Source: Catenuloplanes niger
GTDB lineage: Bacteria; Actinomycetota; Actinomycetes; Mycobacteriales; Micromonosporaceae
Direction: 5' to 3'
DNA: 64,000 nucleotides
Assembly: GCF_031458255.1 (NCBI RefSeq)
Contig: NZ_JAVDYC010000001.1
Location: forward strand, 1,621,001 to 1,685,000
Below the pieces are notes generated by a model. It made no database searches, was not told where the DNA came from, and worked only from the letters and a program-made list of their open reading frames with translations. Position 1 is the stretch's first letter. The number at the start of each line of letters is the position of its first letter. Positions 26,366 through 34,734 of the stretch are shown one piece after another. The translations under genes were made by a program, and so were the position numbers.

Positions 26366-26407
26366 CCGGGCCGGGCGGATCACGGTGGGATGGGCCGCCC
26401 GGCCCGG
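26366..26407 (-). terminator. Long GC hairpin after the glucuronoyl esterase gene
   Basis: CCGGGCCGGGCGG (26366-26378) pairs perfectly with CCGCCCGGCCCGG (26395-26407), with a 16-base loop. It starts five bases past the stop of the esterase gene, as expected of its terminator. Confidence 0.65.
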
Positions 26408-26411
26408 AGAC

Positions 26412-27986
26412 CTATCGGGCCGCGCAGGACGGCGTCAGGCCGGAGCCGCTGCCGGTGCCCTGGAAGCCGAACTCCGTCGCGCCGCCGGCCGGGACCGCGC
26501 CGTTCCACGCGACGTTCGTGAATCCGACCGCGCCACCGGTGCCGGACGCGGTCGCGTTCCACGTGCTGGTCACGGCCGCGCCGCCGGGCAGCGTCACCGA
26601 CACGGTCCAGCCGCCGATCGCCGCGCCGCCGGCCGCGACCCGCACGGTGGCCACGAACCCGCCGTTCCACTGGTTGACCGAGACGGTCGCGGCGCAGCCG
26701 CCCGCGCCGGGCGACGAGGGCGAGGGCGACGGGGAGGGCGACGCGGACGGCGGGACCGACGGCGTGGGCGACGACGTGCCGGCGGTCAGCGTCGGCGTCT
26801 GCCAGGTCCGCCACTCCGCCAGGTTGCCCGCGGCGCGGCTGGAGATCCGGAAGACGCCCGGCGCGCTGCCCGTACCCACGAGGAACCGCTGGATGCTCTG
26901 TTGCAGCGGCGCCCGCCACTCGGACCGGGTGGCGCAGTGCGTCCCGTCGGACACGTCGGACCAGTAGGAGATCGCCTCCGGCGCACCGAGCGCGCGGTAG
27001 ACCTCGGCGCCGCCGAGCGCCGCGACGCTGGACGACCGCGCGGCCAGCCACGCGATGTGCGGGTTGTCCATGATGAACAGGCCGCGCGGCGCGATCATCC
27101 CCACCACGGAGTGCGTGTCGATCGGCAGGCCGGCCGGGTTCCCGGTGTACGAGCCGAACGCGTCGCCGAGCCACGGCTGCTCGCCGTACGCGCTGCTCAG
27201 CGGCTGCGCCCCGTTCTCCCCCGGTATCCCCCGGAAGATCGGCGTGCCGCCGCTGCCGGACTCGACCGGCATGGTGAGCGCGATCCGCTGGTCGAACGCG
27301 CCGGTGACGAACGCGCCCTTGCCGTAGCGGGAGCAGCCGGTGACGCCGGTCGCGTCCGCGCGCAGCACGGTGCCGCCGGACTGTTCCAGCACGTCGATGA
27401 TCCGGCTGACGCCCCACGCCCAGGCGAGCAGGATGCCGGTGCTGCTGGACGCCCCGTAGAGGCTGTAGAACGCGCCCTGCTTGTTGGTGCGCGGCGTGCC
27501 CTCGCGGCCGACCGCGAGCGGGTCGTAGGTGATCACCGCGGCGCCGGCCGCCTTGATCGCGGCGGTGTCCGCGCCGAACCCGCCGATCACCACGACGGCC
27601 GGGAACGGCCCGGTGCCGGCGGGCAGGTCCACGCCGGCCGAGAACGACGCGCTGCGCCCGCCCTCGGCGACGTTCACCGTGATGCCGGTCCGGCTGACCG
27701 TGCCGGTGACCGAGGCCGGCCGCGCGGGCTTCTCGCCGTACACGTACCGCTCGGCCTGGTCCTTGATCTCCGCGCGCCGGCAGCGCCAGTCGGACCGGGA
27801 GGTGATGCGCGTGCCGTCGATCCGGGTGAACGGGTCGGGCAGCCGGCTGTCGGCGGCGACCGTGCCCTGACCGATCGGGCAGTTCGCGCCCTCGTCCTCG
27901 ACCGGTGCCGCGAACGCCGGCCGCGGCACCGCGACGAAGCAGAGCCCGAGCACCGCGACCAGGATCAGCACTCTCTTGACGATCAT
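26412..27986 (-). CDS. Secreted glucuronoyl esterase (CE15) with C-terminal CBM2
   Basis: 524 residues. The signal peptide covers roughly residues 1-26 (VKRVLILVAVLGLCFVAV, cleavage after PAFA). The catalytic domain (to about 410) has the CE15 nucleophile motif GCSRYGKGA near residue 218, plus SDGTHCATRSEW, which likely carries the catalytic histidine. Such enzymes cut the ester between glucuronoxylan and lignin alcohols. A Ser/Pro linker (TPSVPPSASPSPSPSPSS) leads to a family 2 cellulose-binding module (CAATVSVNQWNGGFVATV, with exposed Trp residues). ATG at 27986 follows GGAAGGAG; longer starts read into the regulatory region and lack a signal peptide. It diverges from a GntR regulator that probably controls it. 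Confidence 0.9.
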   Translation of the reverse strand: MIVKRVLILVAVLGLCFVAVPRPAFAAPVEDEGANCPIGQGTVAADSRLPDPFTRIDGTRITSRSDWRCRRAEIKDQAERYVYGEKPARPASVTGTVSRTGITVNVAEGGRSASFSAGVDLPAGTGPFPAVVVIGGFGADTAAIKAAGAAVITYDPLAVGREGTPRTNKQGAFYSLYGASSSTGILLAWAWGVSRIIDVLEQSGGTVLRADATGVTGCSRYGKGAFVTGAFDQRIALTMPVESGSGGTPIFRGIPGENGAQPLSSAYGEQPWLGDAFGSYTGNPAGLPIDTHSVVGMIAPRGLFIMDNPHIAWLAARSSSVAALGGAEVYRALGAPEAISYWSDVSDGTHCATRSEWRAPLQQSIQRFLVGTGSAPGVFRISSRAAGNLAEWRTWQTPTLTAGTSSPTPSVPPSASPSPSPSPSSPGAGGCAATVSVNQWNGGFVATVRVAAGGAAIGGWTVSVTLPGGAAVTSTWNATASGTGGAVGFTNVAWNGAVPAGGATEFGFQGTGSGSGLTPSCAAR

Positions 27987-28063
27987 GTGGTGGGAACTCC
28001 TTCCGGTAACGTGCCGAAAGTCGCAGCTGATCGAAGCTTCTCGATGCGTTGCCACCACAGTCT

Positions 28064-28190
28064 CGATGTGCACATCGTCACCTGTCAATGCGAGAAAACG
28101 CCTTCCGGAAATCTTCCGGCAGCGCCACCGACCCCTTCCGGGGGTGACGGCCCGCCCGGCTTGCCCCGGCGTCGCCCAAATGTCAACATT
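28064..28190. promoter_or_regulatory. Cluster of operator-like palindromes between esterase and GntR genes
   Basis: Three perfect dyads lie in the 243-base divergent region. CGATGTGCACATCG is at 28064-28077 (14 bases, no spacer). CCGGAA-atc-TTCCGG is at 28105-28119. AATGT-ca-ACATT is at 28179-28190, 40 bases before the GntR start. FadR-type GntR proteins bind short dyads of this kind, so these are candidate sites for repression of the esterase gene and autoregulation. Nothing else is seen in the interval. Confidence 0.5.
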
Positions 28191-28229
28191 GGCGCCTACG
28201 ACTCGTCCGCGGTGCGAAGGGCTTCCGGC

Positions 28230-28901
28230 ATGACGTCTCCCGCGCTCCACCGGACCGGCCGGCGCGGCCTCGCCGACGAGTCCGCCGACCGCATCCGCGA
28301 GGCCATCTTCGCGGGCGAGGTGCCGCCCGGCGGCGCGCTCCGCGAGGTCGAGCTCGCCACGACCCTCGGCGTCAGCCGCGGCTCCGTGCGGGAGGGACTG
28401 TGGATCCTGGAGCGTGAGGGCCTGGTGCGCAGCGCCTGGCACCGGGGCACCACGGTCATCGAGATCACGCCGGAGGACGTGCGCGAGGTCTACGCGGTCC
28501 GCGCCGCGCTCGACCGGCTCGCCGCGGTCACCGCGCGGGACACCGCCACCGAGGTCCAGCTCGGCGAGCTGGACTCACTGGTCGGCGCGATGGCCGCGGA
28601 GATCGCCGGCAACCCGGCCGGGCCCCGCCTGGTGTCGCTGGACATCGCGTTCCACGACGCGGTCTACGTCGCGGCCGGCAACCGCCGGCTGACCGAGGCG
28701 TGGCGCGCGGTCCGCTCCCAGGTCTACCTCTTCCAGCTGCGCCGCGTCGCGCTCGGCTTCACCCACTACCGCGCCCGCGTCGTCGACGAGCACCGCGAGC
28801 TGGCCACGCTGATCCGCTCCGGCGACCGCGACACGCTCGCCCGCACCGCCGAGGAGCACGTCACGCGCGCGCACCGCGGCCTGCTGGCGCACCTGCCGTA
28901 G
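28230..28901 (+). CDS. GntR-family transcriptional regulator, FadR/FCD type
   Basis: 223 residues. An N-terminal winged helix-turn-helix covers about 14-80 (IREAIFAGEVPPGGALREVE, then LGVSRGSVREGLWILEREGL), with the classic GntR spacing. The C-terminal FCD domain (about 88-215) is all-alpha and keeps its likely metal ligands: SLDIAFHDAVY and VDEHRELATLI, then H in VTRAHRGL. FCD regulators bind small carboxylates, often sugar acids, which would suit control of a glucuronoyl esterase. GAAGGG lies a few bases before the ATG. The neighbouring palindromes at 28064-28190 are its probable sites. Confidence 0.9.
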   Translation: MTSPALHRTGRRGLADESADRIREAIFAGEVPPGGALREVELATTLGVSRGSVREGLWILEREGLVRSAWHRGTTVIEITPEDVREVYAVRAALDRLAAVTARDTATEVQLGELDSLVGAMAAEIAGNPAGPRLVSLDIAFHDAVYVAAGNRRLTEAWRAVRSQVYLFQLRRVALGFTHYRARVVDEHRELATLIRSGDRDTLARTAEEHVTRAHRGLLAHLP

Positions 28902-29032
28902 CGGGGCCGCCGCGCCGCGGGCCGCCGGAACCGCCGGCCGCCCGAGAACCGGTCTTCCCGCGCCCGGCGTGGTCACCCGCCGGCACCGGCCGCCGGCGCA
29001 CATCGCGCCGTGGTCACCGGGGACCCGCGCGG

Positions 29033-30187
29033 TCAGGCCGCGAGGGCGACGGTGAGCATGACCAGCCAGTCCGGGTCGCGAAGCCGGTCGCCGTAGAGCT
29101 CGCGGAGGCGGGTCACCCGGTAGCGGACGGTCTGCGGGTGGACGAACAGCTCGGCCGCGATCTCCTCGCGGCGGCCCTGGTGACGGAGCCAGCTGCGGAG
29201 CGTGTCGGCGAGCTTCGCCCTGGACGCCTCACCCTCGCCCGCCAGCGGGGCCAGCGCCCGGGCGCGCAGGTCGGCCAGCGCGCCGGGGTCCGCGCCGAGC
29301 AGCAGCGCGACGAGATGCTCCTCCGTGTCGCCGGACAGCCCCATCGCGAGCGCCCGGTCCGCCCGCGCGTACGACTCGGCCGCGCGCTCCCACGGCCGGG
29401 CCGGCCCGACCACCACCTCGCGGCCGGCGAGCAGCCGGATCAGGTGTGCGCGGCCGGCGCCGTGGGCCTCCGGGACGAGCAGCACCGCGCGTTCGCCGTC
29501 CGCGTCGACGTGCAGCGTGCGCGGGTCGAGCAGGTCGATCAGGTTGCCGACGGCGCGTTCCGGCAGCAGCACCGCGGTGAGCGTGCCCGGCGGCGCCCAT
29601 TCGGCCGCCTCGGCGGCCGCGACCAGCGCGTGCGGGGGTTCCGCCTCGATCAGCGCGCGGCCGAGCCGTTCCAGGTTGCGGCGGCGGGCGCGGACCGTGG
29701 AGGCCAGCTCGTCCGCGTGCCCGGCGACGCTGGCCGCGGAGAGCTCGTCGATGTAGGCGAAGACCAGCTCGGCGAACTCGGTGACGGTGAGCGCGTCGAC
29801 GCCGGCCTCGACGCTGATCCGCGCCATGTCCCGCCAGGCCACGCGCGCGCCGACGCGGTAGGCGGCGAGCAGCGCGTCGAGGCTGCGGCCGTACTTCGCC
29901 TCGCCGCGACCCAGCGCGTACGCGCCCTCCAGCGCCGGCTCCATCGGGGCGCCGCGGGCCGGGTCGGCGTGCTCCACGCGGGCGATCAGGTTCAGGAACA
30001 TGGCGAGCGCGGCCCGGACCGCCCCTTCGATCTTGGCGCCCATCTCCCCGGCGAACGCCTCCGCGTAGGCCGGCACCTCGGCCGTGATGGCGGTGACCGT
30101 ACGGCCGGCGACCTCGGGCAGCGCGTGCCGCAGGAGGACAACGACCGCGGGCGGCAAACGGAACGACGACACCGACGACTTGTTCAC
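29033..30187 (-). CDS. PucR-type helix-turn-helix transcriptional regulator
   Basis: About 384 residues. The C-terminal HTH_30 domain is clear: SWLRHQGRREEIAAELFVHP and QTVRYRVTRLRELYG. The middle resembles the GGDEF-like region of PucR/CdaR regulators (LLPERAVGNLIDLLDPRTLH), and the N-terminal helical domain includes YGRSLDALLAAYRVGARVAWRDM. The frame opens at TTG 30196, but GTG 30187 is preferred: it avoids the operator and follows a TATTGT element by five bases, suggesting a leaderless message. It is divergent from the reductase-desaturase operon. Homologous arrangements, a regulator beside a DesA3-type desaturase, suggest it controls membrane lipid unsaturation; this is inference. Confidence 0.85.
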   Translation of the reverse strand: MNKSSVSSFRLPPAVVVLLRHALPEVAGRTVTAITAEVPAYAEAFAGEMGAKIEGAVRAALAMFLNLIARVEHADPARGAPMEPALEGAYALGRGEAKYGRSLDALLAAYRVGARVAWRDMARISVEAGVDALTVTEFAELVFAYIDELSAASVAGHADELASTVRARRRNLERLGRALIEAEPPHALVAAAEAAEWAPPGTLTAVLLPERAVGNLIDLLDPRTLHVDADGERAVLLVPEAHGAGRAHLIRLLAGREVVVGPARPWERAAESYARADRALAMGLSGDTEEHLVALLLGADPGALADLRARALAPLAGEGEASRAKLADTLRSWLRHQGRREEIAAELFVHPQTVRYRVTRLRELYGDRLRDPDWLVMLTVALAA

Positions 30188-30196
30188 AACGAACAA
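30180..30196. promoter_or_regulatory. Operator-like inverted repeat at a divergent promoter
   Basis: TTGTTC-acaac-GAACAA is a perfect inverted repeat with a five-base spacer. It covers the start of the PucR-type gene and its -10 region and lies 66 bases before the reductase start, an ideal place for autoregulation plus control of the divergent operon. On the plus strand AATAAT just to the right could be a -10. Confidence 0.5.
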
Positions 30197-30262
30197 TAAT
30201 GCCCGACGAAACTACCGTCTCGGGGTCAGGACTTCGCCGAACATGCCGTCCATGCTTGGTCT

Positions 30263-31333
30263 ATGCCCGCAACTCGCAGCCTCAGGTCCGCCGCCTGGCG
30301 CGTCGTCGAACTCGTCACGACGCCGCTGGTGCCGAGCGACTACCTGGACGAGATAGCGCCGCTGCGCAACGCGAACATCCTGCGCGCCCGGATCGAGGAG
30401 GTCCGGCCGGAGCACGGCCGCGCGGTCACGCTGGTGCTGCGCCCCGGTCGTGGCTGGCACCGGCACGAGCCCGGCCAGTACCTGCGGATCGGCGTGGACG
30501 TGGACGGCATCCGGCTCTGGCGCAACTACTCGCTGACCAGCTCCCCGGACCGGGCGGACGGCCTCGTCGAGATCACGGTCACCGCGATCGAGGGCGGCGT
30601 GGTCAGCAACCACCTGGTCCGCAACGCGCGGCCCGGCATGCTGGTGCACCTGGACCCGCCGGCCGGCGAGTTCACGCTGCCGGCGCAGCTGCCGGACAAG
30701 CTCCTCTTCGTCACCGCCGGCAGCGGCGTCACCCCGATCATGGGCATGCTGCGCGGCACGCCGGACCTCACCGACGTCGTGGTGATCCACTCCGCCCGGA
30801 CCGCCGCGGAGGCGCTGTTCACCCCGGAACTGGACGATCTCGCGGCCGAGGGACGGATTCGGCTGATCGAGCGGACCACCTCGGTCGAGGGCCGGCTCTC
30901 CCCCAGCATGATCGCCACGCTGGTGCCGGACTGGGCCGAGCGCGAGACCTGGGCGTGCGGGCCGAACGAGCTGCTCGACGACCTGGAGAAGCACTGGGCG
31001 GACGCGGGCGCGGGCGAGCGCCTGCACGTCGAGCGGTTCCGGCCGGTCACGTTCGCGGTGGACGGCGCCGGCGGCGACGTCACGTTCCAGAAGAGCGGGA
31101 CCACGGTGAGCGCGCCCGGTGACGTACCGCTGCTGGATGCCGCCGAGGCCGCGGGCGTGCTGATGCCGTCCGGCTGCCGGATGGGCATCTGCATGGGCTG
31201 CGTGCTGCCGCTGCGCGAGGGCGTGGTGCGCGACCTGCGCGACGGCTCGCTCATCGTCGCCGAAGAGGGCGACACGATCCAGATCCAGACCTGTATCTCC
31301 GCAGCGGCCGGCCCCTGCGCGATCGAGCACTGA
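30263..31333 (+). CDS. Flavin/iron-sulfur ferredoxin reductase, electron donor to the desaturase
   Basis: 356 residues in three domains. The FAD domain has RNYSLTSSP (RxYS motif). The NAD(P) domain has FVTAGSGVTPIMGML and TWACGPNELLDD. The C-terminal plant-type 2Fe-2S domain has CRMGICMGC and a distal Cys in QTCISAA. It resembles the Mycobacterium tuberculosis Rv3230c oxidoreductase that feeds electrons to the DesA3 stearoyl-CoA desaturase. The desaturase gene starts only 18 bases after this stop, so the pair is an operon. It acts in the cytoplasm at the membrane surface. Regulation probably comes from the divergent PucR-type gene. Confidence 0.92.
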   Translation: MPATRSLRSAAWRVVELVTTPLVPSDYLDEIAPLRNANILRARIEEVRPEHGRAVTLVLRPGRGWHRHEPGQYLRIGVDVDGIRLWRNYSLTSSPDRADGLVEITVTAIEGGVVSNHLVRNARPGMLVHLDPPAGEFTLPAQLPDKLLFVTAGSGVTPIMGMLRGTPDLTDVVVIHSARTAAEALFTPELDDLAAEGRIRLIERTTSVEGRLSPSMIATLVPDWAERETWACGPNELLDDLEKHWADAGAGERLHVERFRPVTFAVDGAGGDVTFQKSGTTVSAPGDVPLLDAAEAAGVLMPSGCRMGICMGCVLPLREGVVRDLRDGSLIVAEEGDTIQIQTCISAAAGPCAIEH

Positions 31334-31351
31334 GCGGAAGGACACATACGC

Positions 31352-32584
31352 ATGACGGTCATGGAGAAGAAGGACGTCAACCCGGTCGCCCACCTCTCCC
31401 CGGAGGACATCGAGGCGATCGGCGCCGAGCTGGACGCGCTGCGCGACGAGATCATGTCCAGCCGCGGCGAGCGCGACTCCGCGTACATCCGCAAGGTCAT
31501 CTCGACGCAGCGGCGCCTGGAGCTGGGCAGCCGCGCGGTGCTGCTGTTCTCGCTGTTCCCGCCGGCCTGGGTGGTCGGCACGGTGGGCCTCTCGATCGCG
31601 AAGATCATCGAGAACATGGAGATCGGCCACAACGTCATGCACGGCCAGTGGGACTGGATGCGTGACCCGAAGATCCACTCGACCACCTGGGAGTGGGACA
31701 ACGCGTCCCCGGCCGAGCAGTGGAAGCACGCGCACAACGAGGTCCACCACACGTACACGAACGTGGTCGGCCGGGACAACGACCTCGGCTACGGCATCAT
31801 GCGGGTGGACGAGGACCAGAAGTGGACGCCGGGCCTGCTCGCCCAGCCGCTCTACAACTTCATCAACATGTGCTTCTTCGAGTACGGCATCGCCGCGTAC
31901 GACCTGCAGCTCGGCCGCAACCTGAAGACGAAGAAGCGCCGCCGGGACCCGAAGTTCAAGGCCGCGTACCGCCAGGTGCTGAAGAAGATCGGCCGGCAGA
32001 TGCTGAAGGACTACGTGATCCACCCGGCGCTGTCCGGCCCGTCGTTCCTGACCACGATCCTGGCGAACATGACGGCGAACCTGGTCCGCAACGTCTGGAC
32101 GCACTCGGTGATCATGTGCGGTCACTTCCCGAACGGCGTGGAGACGTTCTCCAAGACCAGCATCGAGGGCGAGACCCGCGGCGAGTGGTACCTGCGCCAG
32201 ATGCTCGGCTCGGCCAACATCCGCGGCTCGAAGTTCATGCACTTCATGACCGGCAACCTGTCGCACCAGATCGAGCACCACCTGTTCCCGGACATGCCGA
32301 GCAACCGGTACGCCGAGATCGCCCCGCGGATCCGCGACCTGTTCCAGCGCTACGGCCTGACCTACACCACCGGCCCGCTGCCGATGCAGGTCGCCTCCGC
32401 CTGGTACAAGGTGTTCCGCCTCGCCCTCCCCACCAAGGAGGACCTGCGTCAGCGCCGCGAGGGCGGCCGCGGCACCGGTGCCCCGCGCCGGCCGAGCAAG
32501 CGCGTCGAGGGCCACGCGTCGGCCCGGCGCGCCCCGGTGACCGCCGCTCCGGTCACCGCGACCGCGATGACCGCGACGCACTAG
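31352..32584 (+). CDS. desA3: Membrane fatty acyl desaturase (DesA3-like)
   Basis: 410 residues of the membrane-bound di-iron desaturase family. All three histidine boxes are present: GHNVMHGQ near residue 92, HNEVHHTY near 128, and QIEHHLFP near 306. Hydrophobic segments surround them (AVLLFSLFPPAWVVGTVGL). The likely reaction is delta-9 desaturation of acyl-CoA using electrons from the upstream reductase, as in the mycobacterial DesA3 system. The C-terminus is an Arg/Ala-rich tail absent from the enzyme core. GGAAGG precedes the ATG. A hairpin at 32614-32644 ends the operon. Confidence 0.93.
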   Translation: MTVMEKKDVNPVAHLSPEDIEAIGAELDALRDEIMSSRGERDSAYIRKVISTQRRLELGSRAVLLFSLFPPAWVVGTVGLSIAKIIENMEIGHNVMHGQWDWMRDPKIHSTTWEWDNASPAEQWKHAHNEVHHTYTNVVGRDNDLGYGIMRVDEDQKWTPGLLAQPLYNFINMCFFEYGIAAYDLQLGRNLKTKKRRRDPKFKAAYRQVLKKIGRQMLKDYVIHPALSGPSFLTTILANMTANLVRNVWTHSVIMCGHFPNGVETFSKTSIEGETRGEWYLRQMLGSANIRGSKFMHFMTGNLSHQIEHHLFPDMPSNRYAEIAPRIRDLFQRYGLTYTTGPLPMQVASAWYKVFRLALPTKEDLRQRREGGRGTGAPRRPSKRVEGHASARRAPVTAAPVTATAMTATH

Positions 32585-32613
32585 CCCGTCCCGGATTCAA
32601 GGACCAAGGACCC

Positions 32614-32644
32614 GCGTGGGTACGGCGAAAGCCCGTACCCACGC
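32614..32644 (+). terminator. Hairpin after the desaturase gene
   Basis: GCGTGGGTACGG (32614-32625) pairs perfectly with CCGTACCCACGC (32633-32644), with a seven-base loop, 30 bases past the desaturase stop. There is no T run. Confidence 0.65.
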
Positions 32645-32656
32645 GTGGTTCTGATC

Positions 32657-32675
32657 GGTTAGGGTGGCCTAACCA
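32657..32675 (+). promoter_or_regulatory. Inverted repeat abutting the DUF3159 start codon
   Basis: GGTTAGG-gtgg-CCTAACC (32657-32674) is perfect and ends one base before the ATG at 32675. TAGGGT inside it (32660-32665) is a good actinobacterial -10 element, which would make the mRNA leaderless with the repeat acting as an operator over the -10. Alternatively, on a longer mRNA the stem would hide the AGGG ribosome binding site. Confidence 0.45.
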
Positions 32676-33325
32676 TGGAACAGCACAGGGAGTCGCTCGC
32701 CGACCTGCTCGGTGGGCGTCGCGGCGCGATCGACGCGACGCTGCCGCCGATCGCGTTCGTCGTCGGCTGGCTGGCCGGCGGCCGCTCGATCGTGGTCGGC
32801 GTGACCGCCGCGATCGTGGTGAGCCTGGCCATCGCCGGTTACCGGCTCCGGCGCGGCGACCGGTTCGGTGCGGTGCTGGCCGGCCTGCTCGGCGTCGTGG
32901 TGGCCGCGATGATCGCGCTCTACACCGGCAACGGCGCCGACTTCTTCCTGCCGCGCCTGCTCAGCAACGCGGGCAGCGCGGTGGTCTGGGCGATCAGCAT
33001 CGCGGCCCGCTGGCCACTGCTCGGCGTGATCGTCGGTGCCGTGCTCGGTCAGCGGACCCGCTGGCGGCGCGACCCGGCACTGCTCCGCTCGTACGGCCTG
33101 GCCAGCTGGATCTGGGTCCTGCAGTACGTGATCCGCCTCGCCGTGTTCCTGCCGCTCTACTTCGCCGACCAGGTCTTCGCGCTCGGCGTCGCCCAGGTCG
33201 TGCTGACCTGGCCGCTGGTCGCCGCCTGCCTCGCGGTGAGCTGGTGGGTGATGGTCCGGACGCTGCCGGCGGACCACCCCGGCCTGCGGCACCCTCAGGA
33301 CGGCCGCACCGTGTCGAAGCCCTGA
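32675..33325 (+). CDS. DUF3159 integral membrane protein
   Basis: 216 residues with five or six membrane helices (TLPPIAFVVGWLAGG, AVLAGLLGVVVAAMIALYTG, WPLLGVIVGAVLG, VLTWPLVAACLAVSWWVMV). LLGGRRGAIDATLPP at the N-terminus and RWRRDPALLRSYGLASWIW in the middle are typical of the DUF3159 family, which is nearly confined to actinobacteria. Function unknown. The last 31 bases overlap the convergent glycosyltransferase gene, so the two could interfere through antisense RNA. See the inverted repeat at the start codon for possible control. Confidence 0.88.
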   Translation: MEQHRESLADLLGGRRGAIDATLPPIAFVVGWLAGGRSIVVGVTAAIVVSLAIAGYRLRRGDRFGAVLAGLLGVVVAAMIALYTGNGADFFLPRLLSNAGSAVVWAISIAARWPLLGVIVGAVLGQRTRWRRDPALLRSYGLASWIWVLQYVIRLAVFLPLYFADQVFALGVAQVVLTWPLVAACLAVSWWVMVRTLPADHPGLRHPQDGRTVSKP

Positions 33326-34734
33326 CGCGGCATCGCACCCCAGACCCGCTTCTTGTTCCGCCACGCCTGCCACGCGCCGCGCGCCTGGTAGCAGGCGAGC
33401 GCCTGCCGGTACCCGAGGTTCTCGAAGATCGCGGCGAGGAACCCGCGCCCGAGGTCGTCCCAGCGCGGGTAGCGGTGGAACGACACCTCCTCCAGCAGCA
33501 GTGCCGCGACGCTGACCAGCATGCCGTAGCCGTACGCGACCAGCGCGAACCGCCACGCGAAGCCGACGTCGATCGCGTCCACCAGCAGCCCGGCCGGCAG
33601 CAGGACCAGCGCGGAAAGCTCCACGAACGGCGCCAGCAGCTCGAACACCACGTAGTACGGCAGCGCGAACATGCCGATCCGGCCGTATCGCGGGCGCAGC
33701 AGCATGCCGCTGTGCGTGCGCAGGATCTCCGCGATGCCCCGGTGCCAGCGGGTGCGCTGCCGGCCGAGCACCCGCATGGTCACCGGCGCCTCGCTCCACG
33801 AGACCGGCTCCGCCACGAAGATCACCTTGTACGGCCGGCCCCGTTCCCGCAGGTGGTGGTGCAGCCGGACGACCAGTTCCGCATCCTCGCCGATGGTGTC
33901 GTGGGCCATCCCGCCGACCTCGGCCAGCAGGTCGCGGCGGAACATCCCGAACGCGCCGGAGATGACCACCAGGCCGCCGAGCCGGGACCAGCCGGTGCGG
34001 CCCATCAGGAACGCGCGCAGGTACTCCACGATCTGCATGCGCACCAGCCACTGCCGCGGCATGCGGACGTCGACCACCCGCCCGCCGACCACGGCGCAGC
34101 CGTTCGCGATCCGCACCACGCCGCCGACCGCCGCGGTGCCCAGCGGGTCGTCCGCGAACGGCTTGACCACGGAGAGGAGTGCCTCCGGGTCGAGCACCGA
34201 GTCCGCGTCGGCCATGCAGACCAGCGGGTGCCGGGAGAGGTTGATGCCGACGTTGAGCGCGTCCGCCTTGCCGCCGTTGACCTTGCGGACCACGATCAGG
34301 CCGTCCGGGTTCGCGCGGGCCACGTGCACGCTGATCACCGCGCCGCGGAACGGCACCTCGTCCGGCACCACGCGCGGCACCCGCACCAGGTCGAACTCGC
34401 GTTCCAGCAGCGCGAACGTGTCGTCGGTGGAGCCGTCGTCGATCACCACGATCTCGAACCGCGGGTAGCGCAGCGCCATCATCGCCTGCACCGCGGCCAC
34501 GATCCCGGCGCCCTCGTCGCGTGCCGGCATCAGCACCGAGACCGGCGTGGTCAACGGGCTGCGGAACAGGTCCTCCAGCCCGTTGAACGGCACCCGGCGC
34601 AGGTGCCGGAAGAACTCGGCCGCGGCCAGCAGCAGCAGCCCGAGGTAGCTGCTGTTCAGCGCCACGAAATACACGAAGATGAACACGTCCGCGAACCCGA
34701 TCGCGGTCCGCACCCACGCCCAGTCGTCGATCAT
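33295..34734 (-). CDS. Membrane glycosyltransferase family 2
   Basis: 479 residues. One membrane helix at the N-terminus (FADVFIFVYFVALNSSYLGL) and several near the C-terminus (ALPYYVVFELLAPFVELSAL onward) bracket a processive-type GT2 domain. Its motifs are VVIDDGSTDD, MADADSVLD, TIGEDAELVVRLHHH and the acceptor-site RQRTRWHRG (Q-x-x-R-W). This layout resembles synthases of extracellular polysaccharide such as poly-N-acetylglucosamine or hyaluronan; the sugar is unknown. It is the last gene of a three-gene operon, overlapping the HEAT-repeat gene by four bases (ATGA), and its end overlaps the convergent DUF3159 gene. Confidence 0.9.
   Translation of the reverse strand: MIDDWAWVRTAIGFADVFIFVYFVALNSSYLGLLLLAAAEFFRHLRRVPFNGLEDLFRSPLTTPVSVLMPARDEGAGIVAAVQAMMALRYPRFEIVVIDDGSTDDTFALLEREFDLVRVPRVVPDEVPFRGAVISVHVARANPDGLIVVRKVNGGKADALNVGINLSRHPLVCMADADSVLDPEALLSVVKPFADDPLGTAAVGGVVRIANGCAVVGGRVVDVRMPRQWLVRMQIVEYLRAFLMGRTGWSRLGGLVVISGAFGMFRRDLLAEVGGMAHDTIGEDAELVVRLHHHLRERGRPYKVIFVAEPVSWSEAPVTMRVLGRQRTRWHRGIAEILRTHSGMLLRPRYGRIGMFALPYYVVFELLAPFVELSALVLLPAGLLVDAIDVGFAWRFALVAYGYGMLVSVAALLLEEVSFHRYPRWDDLGRGFLAAIFENLGYRQALACYQARGAWQAWRNKKRVWGAMPRQGFDTVRPS

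Noticed and set aside
32657-32674. GGTTAGG...CCTAACC considered as an iron box for DmdR/IdeR
   Set aside because: Half-sites TTAGG and CCTAA are separated by four bases instead of the nine in the 19-base consensus, and the gene has no iron-related feature.
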